From Rhyacophila brunnea (taxonomy: Eukaryota; Arthropoda; Insecta; Trichoptera; Rhyacophilidae): a DNA stretch of 64,000 bases. A program made the position numbers and the translations under genes. The notes under the pieces were generated by a model that saw only the letters and a list, made by a program, of their open reading frames with translations, was not told the DNA's origin and searched no databases. Where the stretch lies: contig JAGYXB010000460.1 of the NCBI GenBank assembly GCA_022495005.1, forward strand, positions 620,001 to 684,000, read 5' to 3'. This document shows positions 41,586 through 54,199 of the stretch, one piece after another; within the stretch, counting starts at the first letter, position 1, and every line of letters begins with the position of its first letter.

Positions 41586-43645
41586 TAAATAGCTTGGAAA
41601 ATAAATTGCGAAATTAATAACGCGGACAATTCTCTGAACAAAACATGTAAACGACTAATTGATATAACTAGAAAAAACCTTGACGTCGAATTCAAAGATT
41701 CATCGTTCTAATGTCAATACCGTGTATCTGATCTATATGACGAAAATGACTTTTTGATGTACTAAAAACAACAAAAATACTGCCCAGCCACTGCGAAATT
41801 CCGTTATATTATGTAGTTATTTTAACAAAAATGATACAGTCATTTTAGTAATGTCCCGTATCTGAACATTGCAGAAATCTGTAATAGCCCGTATCTTGCC
41901 TCTAAGCGTCAAGCGTGTTGCATGACGTGTATTGAATTCAGCTTCAAAATGTCACTTTCGAATTATTTAAAAGGTAAAACAGTAAGTAATAGAACAATTT
42001 TGGATGTTTATCTTTATTTATAATATTATTATATCACATTTTATTGGATGCTATCATTATATTAGGCGTTATGTGCTTTGCTTTGCTTTTCTTTGATATA
42101 AAAGATGTACCTAGTTCTTTTGAAGATCACATAAAGATTTTGTAATAATTCTTATATCTAATTTTAATAACATCAATTTTGTAAAAAAAAAAAAAAGTTA
42201 GATCCTTTTTAATATATCGAATGGATACTCGATATTTTAGCCATACTTTGGCTAGATTCACAGCATAAATTGCAATTTCGATATTTATAATTAAAAATGC
42301 CGAGGAAACCTTTGATAGTTCAAACTTCATGTTTGCAATATGAATTGGTAAATTACCAATATTATTTGGCTATAATTTCAGTGCACTCACGGTAGACGAG
42401 AGCATTATGTAGGCTTTTGATTTGAGCTTGTGCTTAATATTTTTTTATAAAATTACAGTTTTTTAAAAGCTAATTTAATTTAGTTATATACGTAGGTACT
42501 TGCTATTAATATAAATTTATATTCTTTTGAATACAATATGTGCCTATCACAAAATGAAAAGATTTAAATCCCTATAAACTCACGTCATATTTACAATACC
42601 TTTCATGCCGTATTATTGTATAACGCTAAGTGAATTTCCCTTGATACGCATATGAAATGTGCCCAATTTTTTCAAAGTAAACACAGCTTTTCATCAAGCC
42701 GGAATAAAAAATCTCAGTATAACAAGACTTTATTTAAAATTTAAAACTTTTCCACGAGGAGAGAGAAAAAAGCTCCCTATACCTAAGCACACAACATGGG
42801 GCAAGTGCGTATAAATATTGCAGTCGATTCGAATTTGAATTTTGTATGGGGCGCTTTTTGGTGACGTAAGCTCGGGGCTTTGGCGCCGACTGAACCTTCG
42901 CGGAGTAAGCTTTTGGAGTGAACCGAATCATGAAGGCTTGAGGGACCTACCCTTTGATATACGCTTTTCAACATTGTGCTCTAATATTAACTCCAGAACT
43001 ATACAATACTATACTCATATGGCGACAGATTTCCAACGACACAAGAAAGAGAAACACTATGCCACAAGAAGTCACACTTATTAAATTAATTACACTTTGT
43101 GTCACTGTTTGTACTGCCGAAACATAATAATCTTCGGTCTCATTAGCGCCATTTATTATCAGTTAACTGAATAACCAACTTGGTAGCCACTATCAAATCC
43201 ATTTATATACTGTGTTTGAATTGATATTTTTCCAAAATAAAAATGCAGTAAAAATACGTTCAGTTGTAAATAACTTATCTCTTTAAAACAGCCAGCACAT
43301 TCTCGCTCGCCTTTGTTACTCCCCAGTACCCTAAATGGTGTGAAATAACTATCCTGATGAATGTCTTATCGTTCAGTTCAGTTCATGTAGAATTACACAT
43401 GAGTAACCTAAGTTCTCGAAGAATACCCAGGCATAAACCGCATGTCGCATTCCGTTACCTATTGCACCTTGTGTAACGGGTTGAATGATGTATTTTGGAC
43501 AGTTCGCAATATTTTTACTATTTTTAAACATAAATAAAATAAATTTCCCTATCGAAGAACATCTATAGGATAGCACAGGCATAGAAAGATTCTCTTGCCT
43601 ATGCAATTTTCGTGAGTAGCTCAATGTGCAAGACGTTATTGATCC
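41586..43645. other. spacer, no gene found
   Basis: AT-rich throughout. Overlapping ORFs on both strands at 42734-43084 sit in a slightly GC-richer part (GGCTTTGGCGCCGACTGAAC), but no motif is recognised and the three frames exclude one another. Confidence 0.3.
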
Positions 43646-43653
43646 GTTATAAC

Positions 43654-44309
43654 TAGGGATTGCAATACCGGTATTCCAGTATTTATCAATACCGAAATAC
43701 CGGTTTTAAAAATCCAAAATATCGGAATTTTTGATATTAAGAAAGTACACTCGTTTACGTTTTTGAAAATGAATTATAAGCTATGTGCTGCTAAAATGCA
43801 AATATGTTGAGTGAATCCAACAGAGGTGAAAAATAACAAAACAAATTTCATCAAATATACTTATATAAGTAATTGTCGCGATGAATTATCTTAATATTAT
43901 TTTGAAATAGAAAACATCCATGACAAAAATATTCAATTATTCTATAATTATTGATGACTGTAAAAGCGTTGAATTTAAGAAGCTTTTCCTTCAGCCGTAC
44001 TTATTTGCACTAGATGAACTTTTGAGGGCTTTTGTTAAAATTATCAATATATTCAAATTATTTGTAAAAAATCACTAGTTCTACAATTATGATCAATATA
44101 TATATATTTAAATGCCAACGTAATAAATGTAGGTATGTAGGTTTTTGCTATAAAATAATATTTTTTAAATATTTTAATAGCTATATTTTTATTGATAAGC
44201 ACTTACTTCTGTGTTTTAATTTTTAAGCAATACCGGTTTTAATACCGGTATTCAATGAGAAATACCGAAAAACCGGTATTGACATTTTCATTCGGTATTG
44301 CAATCCCTA
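43654..44309. mobile_element. hAT MITE (TAGGGATTGC family), copy 2, intact
   Basis: Ends TAGGGATTGCAATACCGGTA and its inverse, with exact TSD GTTATAAC (43646-43653 and 44310-44317). The subterminal parts contain several ATACCGGTAT palindromes. 656 bp. The interior corresponds, in opposite orientation, to 28863-30484 minus the nested TTAA element. No coding remnant. Confidence 0.9.
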
Positions 44310-44317
44310 GTTATAAC

Positions 44318-44660
44318 TGGCCCATGATACTACAATTTTGTCACATATCTACAGAGGATAGGAAAAAGAGTTATCTTCAAAACAATAATATGGTTTTAAG
44401 GGATGAAGGCAGAATGCTAGAAGAGCAAGATTGTCCTTAGTTTGAAGTGATAGGTGTTGTAATTAAATAAAAACAATGATTGTAGATTCTTCAAATAAAT
44501 TGAGGTCCGGAATTTAGTTAAGTAGAAATAATATTATATAATTTGAAGAAAATAATTCAAGATAATGTGTTTACAGTTCGAATTGCGACGAGACAATGAA
44601 TTCTCAATATGGCATCCCTGCAGTCTCGAAGCGTTTGTAGTCTCTACACATATCTAGCCT
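44318..44660. other. spacer
   Basis: Nothing recognised. Confidence 0.2.
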
Positions 44661-44669
44661 GTTGCCTGC

Positions 44670-45232
44670 GGGTGCCGGACGAAATCCCGAAGGCCGAAAT
44701 CTCGAATGCTGAAATCCCGAATGGCCGAAATCCCGAATGGCCGAAATCCCAAAAGCCTAAATCCCGAAAGCCGAAATCCCGAAGGCCGAAATCCCGAATG
44801 CCGAAATCCCGAATGCTGAAATCCCGAATGACCGGAATCCCAAAAAATAAAAAAATCGTAATCTTGAATTGCGCAATTTTTATAAGAGAGACAAAAACCA
44901 TTTTTGTAGAACAAATAAGTTTTTGTCTCTCCTAAAAAATTTGCGCAATCTTAACGCTTATCTTGAATTTCGCAAATTCTACTTCTCTCTATTGTAAAAA
45001 TTGCGCAATTCACGATTGCGTAATTATTGATGATTGTATTTTTTTTATTTTTCGGCCATTTGGGATTTCAGCGTTCGGGATTTCGGTATTCGGGATTTCG
45101 GCTTTCGAGATTTCGGCTTTTAGGATTTAGGCTTTCGGGATTTCGGCCATTCGGGATTTCAGCCATTCGGGATTTCAGTATTCGGGATTTCGGCCTTCGG
45201 GATTCCGGCCTTCGGGATTTCGACCCAAACCC
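44670..45232. mobile_element. Foldback-like element with satellite arms
   Basis: Left arm (44670-44840): GGGTGCCGGACGAAATCCCG, then about ten copies of a 15-16-bp unit CCGAAATCCCGAATG. The right arm (45050-45232) is the same array inverted, ending CGACCCAAACCC. The flanks are GTTGCCTGC on both sides (44661-44669 and 45233-45241), an exact 9-bp TSD. The centre holds its own hairpin (44869-44956, GCGCAATTTTTATAAGAGAG paired with CTCTCCTAAAAAATTTGCGC). Long TIRs made of tandem repeats plus a 9-bp TSD is the design of Drosophila Foldback elements. ORFs of about 60-108 aa cover it on both strands but are repeat artefacts. Confidence 0.85.
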
Positions 45233-45241
45233 GTTGCCTGC

Positions 45242-46586
45242 ATTCTTTACTATATAAAGTAAGTTCATCAGTCCCTATATGGCAATGCATGCAGTTCGAT
45301 TGGCGTTTTCTGATAATACTTTTGATTGTGTGTGGGTTTGCTTACTCCCACTTGTTTTATTTAATTAATTTTTAAAAAATACATTAAAACTATAAATTTT
45401 TATTCAAAAACCATTATGCATGTAAGAGAATATGTTAACTAGTTACATTAAGATGAATACTATCGAGGGGATAAACGTTGTGTTATTCTCACCCCCGATG
45501 TTATGTTTAATCGACCAAGGTTGCTTGATGTGTGTGTGACATGGTATGTTCGGGTAGTGATGAATAATTTACAGAGTTGGTATTTTCTTTGTTTTATATT
45601 GTAGTAATAAAGTTTGGATAAACATGGGACAAAGAAATGACTGTTACATTGCTGTTAGTTTGAGTTGAAAGGTTTACATTAATTTGGAATTTAGATACGG
45701 TGCGAGACACAGAACAATGGGACGTGTCTACTACATTGTAGGAAGGCCGAAAGACGACTTTACTGTTGCATTTCCATTTTTGTTATTGTCTATGGTCTAT
45801 CAATGACCATAGACAACAATATGACAGTTGTAGAATTACATACAAAACCTCTACAATACCTCCAAAGAACGCATATTTATAAGTTTATCTTATTATTTTT
45901 TTAAATATTTATTTTTCATTTTTATACATTAATGTGTAAACACTATATCCACATGTAATTTATCAGTAAATTTCATTTTTGTACTCTGTCACTAGATGTC
46001 GCTAGACAGTCAATCCTATTTCCGTACGCTGCTCTACGCATAAACTTTGAGAGTCTTTGATCCGTATGACTTCCATTATTGCCCATATTATCGCGAGATT
46101 AAAGGCGGTTTCTTTGGATTCTGCTTGAGCGGCTTTTTAAATATTTATACTCGGGCTTCTTTGCAGCTATGCCGCAATATAGCAACACCGGGTTTAAGCA
46201 GGAAACCGATATAAACTCCTTTCAGTTATTAGCGACAGGACGTTAACCGTTGAACTTTTGTTTAACCTCGTTTCAAGACTTAACTTTGAGGGCAAGATAT
46301 TTTTGTAGCAGCTACATTCAAGAAATGGAATATATTGATTTACTGCATCTGGTAAAATAATAGAATAGCAAATGTGGTATTTTATTACGAAAGAACAAAT
46401 GTTAGGGAACAGCTTCATCGGGAACCCTATGGTCCAGCATTGCTACGTTGAGCATGCTAATTACCAAGGCAACAAAATAAACGCTTAACTACCAGTTTAC
46501 ACTGTCATTAATTATTACTTACGGTTATTTCAATATCTACATTACATTTAGTATAAATATACGGTCTCTTTTCGATCATCATAGGG
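45242..46586. other. spacer with a short hairpin
   Basis: No gene recognised. TTGTCTATGGTC at 45787 and GACCATAGACAA near 45806 form a 12-bp perfect stem with a 7-base loop. Confidence 0.35.
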
Positions 46587-47445
46587 CAGAGGTCGGCAAA
46601 CTGCGGCTCGCGAGCCACATGCGGCTCTTTGGGTATTGGCGTACGGCTCTTTTCCAAATTCCCAATTCACAATTTTTACAAAAACCTTTTTCAAAATTCA
46701 CAATTTTTATTTTTGGCATTGATTTGTACACTTATTATAAAATTATATAATGACATTATCGCGAGCCTATTTTTCCCTCCGTGATGGTTGATGCAAAAAG
46801 GTATGATTGTTGTTGTTTTAAATCCGTCCATTGCAAAAGTCGACAAATAAAATTTTTCTCCATTTTGATATTGGCACGAGCACTTTTGAAATACAATTTT
46901 ATTGGTGGATTTAACAAGCAAAGAGTAATGGAGCTCCAAATTTGTAGGTCTTACCACCAAAATTGAGGATTAATGGAGAGAGAAAAAATGCAATCGAATT
47001 TCACAGCACATGTTAGTGGAGCTCTCTAAAAGGCCTACATAAGGTATATACTACGATTTTAATACATGGAATAGTTTTCCGTACTCATATTCGAGTCTAT
47101 ATAATATGTATGTGAACAATCATGTTCAAACATAAACAATATAAATAACATTTAGAGAAGCCAAATAACCGATGAGAATTTGGAGTCGCGCCTGAAATTA
47201 AAAACTACAAGTTACATACCAAACATACAGAACTCTCCAAAGAAATGCAAGGAAGGTCATTCATTGGTCACATTAGTTTTAAGGAATGCGTTAAAATTGC
47301 AATCCATATTCTGTAAAAATTATATTTATAATTTCAACAATAAAAACATATATTTACGTTAGTTTTATTCGGGAAATCTTCTTCTCTTAATAAATAAATA
47401 GTTATAAAATGTAATTAATACATTTAAACAAATCATATTGTTAAA
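46587..47445 (+). mobile_element. hAT-derived MITE (CAGGGGTCGGC family), copy 2, right end lost
   Basis: Starts CAGAGGTCGGCAAACTGCGG then CTCGCGAGCC and stays collinear with 39380-40187, with an extra segment of about 110 bases near 46690-46800. It keeps the transposase C-terminal scrap at 47171-47262 (DENLESRLKLKTTSYIPNIQ then NSPKKCKEGH). The right TIR is not found and no TSD can be defined. Confidence 0.75.
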
Positions 47446-48317
47446 AGAATTTAATCTAGGTCATATACAACCTACGATCCATTAACACTGTTATCCAAAC
47501 CTATGTGGATAACAGGCACAGCTAGCTCAGGGTATTGGGTTTTCGCACTATCTCTCTGGTAAATTCCAATCCTTTACGGAAAGGACCGTCGGAGCCATAT
47601 GGTATCCGACGGACATGTTTGTCATACCGTTACAGCGGTTAATTGCGAGTATTGAAAAACTAAACTCGAACTGGACGCTAACGGCTTTTCTCTGAAAGAA
47701 AAAGAACGTAAAAGAACATAATGTAGGGTACAATTAAATTAAATGAAACACCGTGATAATTTAACCTCACTGCATTTAATATAAATTATAATTAAAAGTC
47801 AATGGTACTATATCGTAATAACAAATAATTATGAAAGTACATAATGGCGATGCAACGCCGAAGGGAATTTATCACCGTTCATACACGATGGTATTATAAG
47901 ATATAAACGAATAATTACGTTAGACAAATGACGCGCTACCGTCTGTAATCTATAATATTTATACAATAAATCCTCAGCAATTTAACCCTAATTTAAACAA
48001 AATATCCACATGTGAGTGAGGCTATAATTAAAACAAACAACTTAAACTAATTAATAACAAAAATTAAACGTATTTACAAGCCGCATGGCAGTTACCACGC
48101 GGAGTCGCTGATCCCACAACCTCTCGTATCAAAGTTCAACCAGAAAGAAGGAAAAATTAGAGCGGATATCGATCAGAACACAATCGATCCCCCCACCACT
48201 TATCAAACCCAAACACTTTCTCAAAGTACCAACCGAAGCATCTTAGTGTTGCTAGCGAGAGAAAAACCTCTGCTCTAATTAAAATTACTAATTAGGCCGT
48301 TGGTGACATCTGCAACG
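47446..48317. other. spacer, somewhat GC-richer
   Basis: No gene recognised. 48070-48310 is C-rich (GATCCCCCCACCACTTATCA) and ends GGTGACATCTGCAACGTCAC, which looks like retroelement or unique sequence, but nothing decisive is visible. Confidence 0.25.
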
Positions 48318-48329
48318 TCACAATATGTA

Positions 48330-49020
48330 TAAATAATAACAAGATAAGAAGAACTTTTTATATACCACGTTTTTAAATTTTCTGTTGAATCATATAAACT
48401 TGACAATTCTATATATTAATAAATATAGAATACTGAAATGTCATTTTGACATTTAATATTGATTTCCATAGTAACGCACGTATAATATATTAATAATTTA
48501 GTTGCTAGGATATCCTTAGCAACCAATAATAGTGAGTAGTAAATATTACTTTTAACGATTTTTTTCCGAAACATACAAAACAGAATTAACTGAAAATGAA
48601 TTCAATTCTGCTTAAAGATGGCCAAAAGTATTAAAAAAATGCATTCCCGTCGTGTTCTGATATATTCTAAAAGTTTCAAATGTGCTAGCTAGTCGGAAAA
48701 TTAGTTAAAACATCTTGGACAAACAAGAAAATATTTGTACTGCACAAGAAAAAATCTGTACTGGACAAACAAGAATACGAGTTAATAAAAACATACTTAA
48801 GTACAATTTTATACAGAAAAATAAAATTTCGAATAGAAAATACATAGCACGTCATCAAAAATATCTAGGTACGTCTTTGAAAAAATTACGAAATCGTCTA
48901 CGAAAATAATGGATAATTACTTTTTAAAAAAAGCAGCAATTTTATTAGTACCACTGATAACTACGTGATTACATTTATTTCTAGAACTTTTTCTTTCTAG
49001 AACTAGAACTTTCTAGAACT
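48330..49020 (+). mobile_element. family A, copy 3, long form
   Basis: 48330-48790 matches 7091-7556, with ends TACCACGTTTTT and AATAAAAACATAC. It continues directly into 48790-48990, which matches 15480-15720. An internal TTGTACTGCACAAG duplication occurs at 48735-48775, and TTTCTAGAACTAGAAC is repeated in tandem at 48990-49030. Confidence 0.6.
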
Positions 49021-49089
49021 AGAACTTTCTAGACCCTCTACCACGATCGCCCCCGATCACTATTGATATTCAAGTTACGAAGAGTTATA

Positions 49090-49740
49090 CAATAATTTAT
49101 TTATATATTTTTATTTTATTTATTTAGAAAAAGAGTATTACGGCATTACAGCGATTCGCCAATGCGCCATAATAAATAGAAAATTTTAAAAATTTCTTAA
49201 TTACAAATAACAACTAATATAACAAGAAAGTAGAAAAGACAGCATCTGTTTATGTAAATATTAAAGAAACAAGATATATACAATTATAAATGTAACCTAT
49301 TTAACATGCCCACAAACATTATATAGTTACATTTACATTACATAAACATCAAATAAGTTAATTGCACGATACACAGCATCATGAAACATAACATCTGTAC
49401 TGCGACGAGGTATCTTGAAGACCGTAGAGTTACGAGTGATATTGGTGGGAACATGAAAATTAATATTTGCCAGTATATATACGGATTGTAAATGAACCCA
49501 CGAAGAAGTAAAAATAAATGTTTTAAAAGAACAATCACTCTTTGGGTGGACAGGGATTGCATTGATAGCATACCCAGAAGAAAACGAGTCCGGAAATTCA
49601 TTTTATTATCATTATCATAAGGAAAGAACCCGTATGTTCTTAAGTAGAGAAATCTAAGAAATCTATTGTGGACTCGATCCAACTTAATTGTGTAGACCTA
49701 TTAGGACTCCAAATAATGCTGGCATATTCAAAAATACTTA
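49090..49740 (-). pseudogene. non-LTR retrotransposon 3' end, copy 1
   Basis: On the minus strand EYASIIWSPNRSTQL is followed, after a frameshift, by LDRVHNRFLRFLYLRTYGFF, then NKMNFRTRFLLGMLSMQSLS. Frameshifted pieces of INFHVPTNITRSS and FDGTIKVDLFF come next. The W-S-P and R-x-x-x-F-L-R-F motifs are those found after the RT domain in Jockey/CR1-type ORF2 proteins. It ends with a 3' UTR and an A-rich tail (TTTATTTA-type on the plus strand near 49095-49130). The same 3' end lies on the plus strand at 54200-54748 and is nearly identical, so the family was active not long ago. Confidence 0.7.
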
Positions 49741-50020
49741 ACACTATAATATCAACAATAATGATAATTGTATTTTATAACACGGCTGTTACTGTGGACT
49801 ATACTGAATTAGGGTGTAATTGCGACCACAGTGATGGGGTGCGGATAGTCTGAAGTAAAAGATAGACGATAAGGGTGCACTGATCTTGACCATTTAATGG
49901 TGGCTCCTGTAGACGGCGATCGTAGACCCAAGGTATGGAATAAACCGTTAATGGAAAAATCGTATGTGTAACATACATACAGATGCGTACAGATAGCCAA
50001 ACATATTATGATGACATGTC
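49741..50020. other. spacer
   Basis: Nothing recognised. Confidence 0.2.
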
Positions 50021-50024
50021 TTAA

Positions 50025-50915
50025 CGGCCCACATGCTCAGCGTACGTCAAAATAGAGCGTTTATGCTATTTTCAAAGAATGATACTGGACATTCCTTAAA
50101 CGTTGTAGATAATCTATTTACATAATTTACCTAACCGATTTTTTTAAAACGCTACATGTTCAAACACGCTTGTTACCATGATCTTACTCCCTATTTCATT
50201 TATCATTTGTCATTTTATGGCTACGGCCGTATGTTGTAGCTTAGCCACTGGGGAATGCCAATAGAAATGGCGTATTTCAAAAAAATACTACCCTATTCTT
50301 AGGTCAATAATTATTTTAAAGCAAACATTATTCGTAGAATGTTTATCACATTTGAATGATCAAAGACATAGCTTATAATCAGTATCTTTAAAAATATTTT
50401 TAAATGTGTAAATCTTGCCCATTTTTTGAATAATAAAATGCCCAATTCTTGTCAAATTTGGGATCACAGAGAATATCAATATAACTTTTTATTGTAAATA
50501 TTTCACTATAATAATGTCGACATAAATTTTACTAATGGTTTTATAAATGCTTTTAAAAATTAATAAATATAAAAAATCTTAACACCACTTCACATGGACG
50601 TACTGAAATATGACTATATTCTAAAACATTAGAGCGAGAGGTTTAAAAGAATACTATTTTATGTAATAATAATACTTTATGCAGTTATCAAATGTTTATA
50701 ATAAATATAAAGGATAATAAGGCTTCAAAATTATGTAAATAGATTATGTAATAATAATACTTTATGCAGTTATCAAATGTTTATAATAAATATAAAGGAT
50801 AATAAGGCTTCAAAATTATGTAAATAGATTATCTACAACGTTTAAGGAATGTCCAGGATCATGCTTTGAAAATAGCATAAAAGCTCCATTTTGACGTACG
50901 CTGAGCATGTCTCCC
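50025..50915 (+). mobile_element. piggyBac-like MITE, copy 4 (both TIRs and both TTAA)
   Basis: TTAA (50021-50024), then CGGCCCACATGCTCAGCGTA, then CGTCAAAATAGAGC. The right end is its inverse, GCTCCATTTTGACGTACGCT then GAGCATGTCTCCC, followed by TTAA (50916-50919). The arms extend to about 105 bp. An 85-bp direct duplication inside the right half (50661-50745 and 50746-50830) is exact. Non-coding. This is the reference copy for the family. Confidence 0.85.
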
Positions 50916-50929
50916 TTAATTACTACGAA

Positions 50930-51000
50930 AATAATGATATTAATGTTCTACATATTGCTCTACGGTGTTGAGTCGTGGACTTTAAAAGCAAGAAAACGCA
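50930..51000 (+). pseudogene. reverse transcriptase scrap
   Basis: The frame reads ILMFYILLYGVESWTLKARK, which matches the [VL]-L-x-Y-G-x-E-[ST]-W-T-L motif downstream of the RT core in RTE-like elements. Only about 25 codons survive, directly right of the MITE. Confidence 0.55.
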
Positions 51001-51530
51001 ATGCGATCATTGCCGACTCAAGTAGAAAGCCGATACATTCACAACGACTGGTCCTACTTTTTTTGCCCATCCCGTTGTTGTCTATGGATGACCTGTCATT
51101 GTTCTATAATCTATAGAGTCCTCATACTGACACATCTGTTGTGTTCACATAGGGAATGGTTTGATTTGGATAGACGAGTTACATGATAAATAATACAAGC
51201 ATTAACACACCTTCTACAATTATTAATGTAATGCATAGATCAATGCTACATATTTCTTGGAAATCGATATTACCACCTGTTTTTGTGTGAAGGACTAGTC
51301 TGACTTTGACAGCTGATGAATAACAGGAATGTATATTATTTATAAATAACACTGCTAGTTAATATATTTGATTTGAGAATTTTTTTATAGTTCAATTTGA
51401 AACGAGAAAGGGCGAATCAACATGTCAAGCAATATGGGATCTGATTTTGACAGCTGAAAAGTGGACCACTCGTTGCTTGTACAAAAAGTTGTGCTCAGGC
51501 TTTATTAATCTTAAGATGGCGGAGGATTGA
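51001..51530. repeat. unclassified repeat, shared with 53270-55145
   Basis: AAAGCCGATACATTCACAAC, then GACTGGTCCTAC and TGTCTATGGATGACCTGTCA, recur at 53288-53360. TCTATAGAGTCCTCATACTG recurs at 54750, and GTGGACCACTCGTTGCTTGT then ACAAAAAGTT recurs at 55083. The second locus is split by about 1.4 kb that includes the TTAGG half-MITE and a retrotransposon 3' end, so this is the less interrupted copy. Confidence 0.5.
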
Positions 51531-52050
51531 TAAATTTCAAATAATGTGGTATCAGCAATGTATTTCTCAGACACAGTGCGAAATGAATAAAGTAATCGTT
51601 CAGGGGCTTGAAAAAGTGCACAGTTGTCAACAATGATGATTTAATTTTTTTCGGATCTACCGCTTCTAATGTTTCGTGGAGGCAGGCATGTCATACATTT
51701 CCTAAGGATGACACATTCTAAAAGACGGTAAATGAAGATATAAATAAGAATATTACAACTTTCGGAAAGTAGAAGTCGCGATTTTCCATGAATTATTTAT
51801 TACTTTGTTAGAAAGTATCAACATCAGATTTTGAACAATATCCGATCTTAGATCATAATAATGGAGTTTCACAAAATGGAAATTGTAATAACTGATTTTT
51901 TACGAGAAATGGATGTTAGCTACTTGCTACTACACATTGGAAAACCATGTGTGATTTTTTCAATAATAAATCATATTTGGCTGTGTTAAATAGTACGAAT
52001 AAATCAAAAATTACAAAGCAACACTCTAAAATCACTAAATATACTAAAAA
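51531..52050. other. spacer with family F fragment
   Basis: 51888-51935 (ATTTTTTACGAGAAATGGAT then GTTAGCTACTTGC) matches family F. The rest has nothing recognised. Confidence 0.35.
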
Positions 52051-52500
52051 TAATTACAAGATAAAAAGAACTTTTTATATACAACTTTTTTAAATTATCT
52101 GTTGAATCATATAAACTTTACTTGACTTACTTAAACGATCAAAAAAAAAATTGTACTTGATAGAAATAATACTGAAATGTCATTTTGACATTTCATATTG
52201 ATTTCCATAGTAACGCACGCATATATTAATAATTTAGTTGCTAGGACCCCAGACACCTAGCAACCAATAATGGTGTCGAAATAACTTTTCATACAAAACA
52301 GAATTAACTGAAAATGAATCCAATTCTACTTAAAGATGGCTAAAGGTATTAAAAGAATGCATTGGCATCGTGTTTTGATATATTCTAAAAGTTTCAAATG
52401 TCTAGCTGGTCGGGAAGTTAGTTAAAATCGATCGCAAGATTTTTACTGGATAAACAACCACCGGACAAATAAGAATACGACCTAATAAAAACGTTGTAAT
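52051..52500 (+). mobile_element. family A, copy 4
   Basis: Collinear with 7091-7556 from ATTACAAGATAAAAAGAACT to ATAAAAACGTTGTAAT. Confidence 0.65.
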
Positions 52501-53269
52501 AAATATAAAATAGGTACGTATTTAATATTACCAAAATTATGAATAAATAAAATTTATATAATCGTCAATATATTTATTTTAAAAAGTTTTTTTAATAAAA
52601 TCAGCTCGGAAGCCATTTTGCTATAGTGTGTCATTAATTAATTTAATTCGCGAATCGTTTGAAACGAACGGTTAATTTGAAAAGCTCTCAAAAAAGCATT
52701 AATACGCCCATAAGCGTTCTTTCTTACAAAATAAATCCTCCTTAATTACGGAGGCCCATTACGTACTCACCTGATTAAAAAGGAAACCTTACTGGTAAGG
52801 GAAAAAAAGAAATAAAGGGAAAAAGAAATTTTCGGGGGAAGAAATCGGCGGGCTAAAATATCACAGGGGCAATGAAGGATACTTTAGCTTGCAAAGAAAT
52901 TGCAAAGGATAATAATGTTCAAGAGGCAAATTTAAGTATAGGTATTGACCTTTTGATTTAGCCTGGGCTTAAAGATGTGATGGCAAATAAATCAGTGAGT
53001 AGTTATCGATACTGGGTACTAGGCACGGACGCCTAGTAACTAACCTAACCTAACCTTATGCTTATAGATATAAACCTACAAAACCATAGAAATATTCGAA
53101 ATACTCGTAAAACAAACCACATACTTACAAGACATTTAACTACAGACTGAACATGCGAAAACAAAATATGTACACTAAACTCAACTTACTTTCACACTAA
53201 ACTCATTTCACTTTCCTGATACCATGTATCTATAAAACATAAAGCACATTGAAACAGTTGAACAAGGCC
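52501..53269. other. spacer
   Basis: No gene. A short CTAACCTAACCTAACCTTA tract lies near 53040. Confidence 0.25.
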
Positions 53270-53460
53270 ATTGCCCACTGAAGAAGGAAGCCGATACATT
53301 ACACGACTGGTCCTACATTTCGCCCCTGCCGTTGTCTATGGATAACCTGTCATTGCCTGTCATTTTTTTTATTGACTTTAATATTGTGACTGCCTGCTCC
53401 TCCACATTGATGTACCTCCACTTCCAGTATCGAGCTAGCCAAGAATTGGGAGGCCTACAT

Positions 53461-53563
53461 TAGGTTAGGTTAGGTTTGGTTAGGTTAACCTAACAAATAA
53501 TCCAGTTTATCGGCTATTTTCAAAATGCGTTTTCCGCTGTATCCGCTTTAACCGAACAGTACC
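53461..53563. mobile_element. TTAGG MITE, right half only (copy 3)
   Basis: It begins abruptly in the TTAGG centre (TTAGGTTAGGTTAGGTTTGG) and then carries the complete right arm to CCGAACAGTACC at 53563. The left arm is absent. Confidence 0.75.
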
Positions 53564-54199
53564 AAAAAATCTTACCTAGATTATGGACTAAAATATCTCT
53601 AAGAAAAGAACTTCTCCGACCGACAAAATATTTAACGAAAATATAAAATATGCCTCAGCTTGGATTCTGTTCGGAAAATATAGAAGAAAATCTAAGAAAG
53701 CGCTCTACCTAGATTTTAGGCTGGACGTTCTAACTATGCATTCTAAACATACGAGTCAACAACTTTCAACATATGTATATAAAAATTGAGAAAGGTACAT
53801 ATCTGATAAATAGCATAACGATATATTATAAACTTACAAACATTATTTTAAAAAAACCTTTGGGGGGTTTTTCTTTAAAAAGAGACCAAAAAGCTCTCAA
53901 TTTTGGAGTGATTTTCTTCTTGTGTCGCGAAACCAAAACCTAGTTCTACGAGATTTTTAGAATAAAAGCCGCTTGGTAGGAATAAATGGAAAGGGAAACT
54001 GTAAAAAAAAGCTCTAAATCTGACTTTGAGGTAAAATTTCATCTACTGACCCGAAATTCTCTCAAAAAAAATTGTAATGCATTAGTATTATGTGGACATC
54101 TATGCAGAAAGCAGATTTGTAATGACGATCCTCCTGGTATTGTATCTACTAGAACTAGATAGAGTTAATGTTTCACTTAATTATGTATGGTTAAAATAA
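53564..54199. other. spacer
   Basis: Nothing recognised. Confidence 0.2.

Noticed and set aside
42734..43084. Three overlapping ORFs in a GC-richer patch
   Set aside because: The frames exclude one another, there is no motif, no splice context, and no repeat support.
44609..45268. ORFs of 66-108 aa on both strands with SRPKSR- or RDFGIRDFG-type repeats
   Set aside because: They are translations of the 15-bp satellite in the arms of the Foldback-like element. The unit length divisible by three keeps frames open on both strands.
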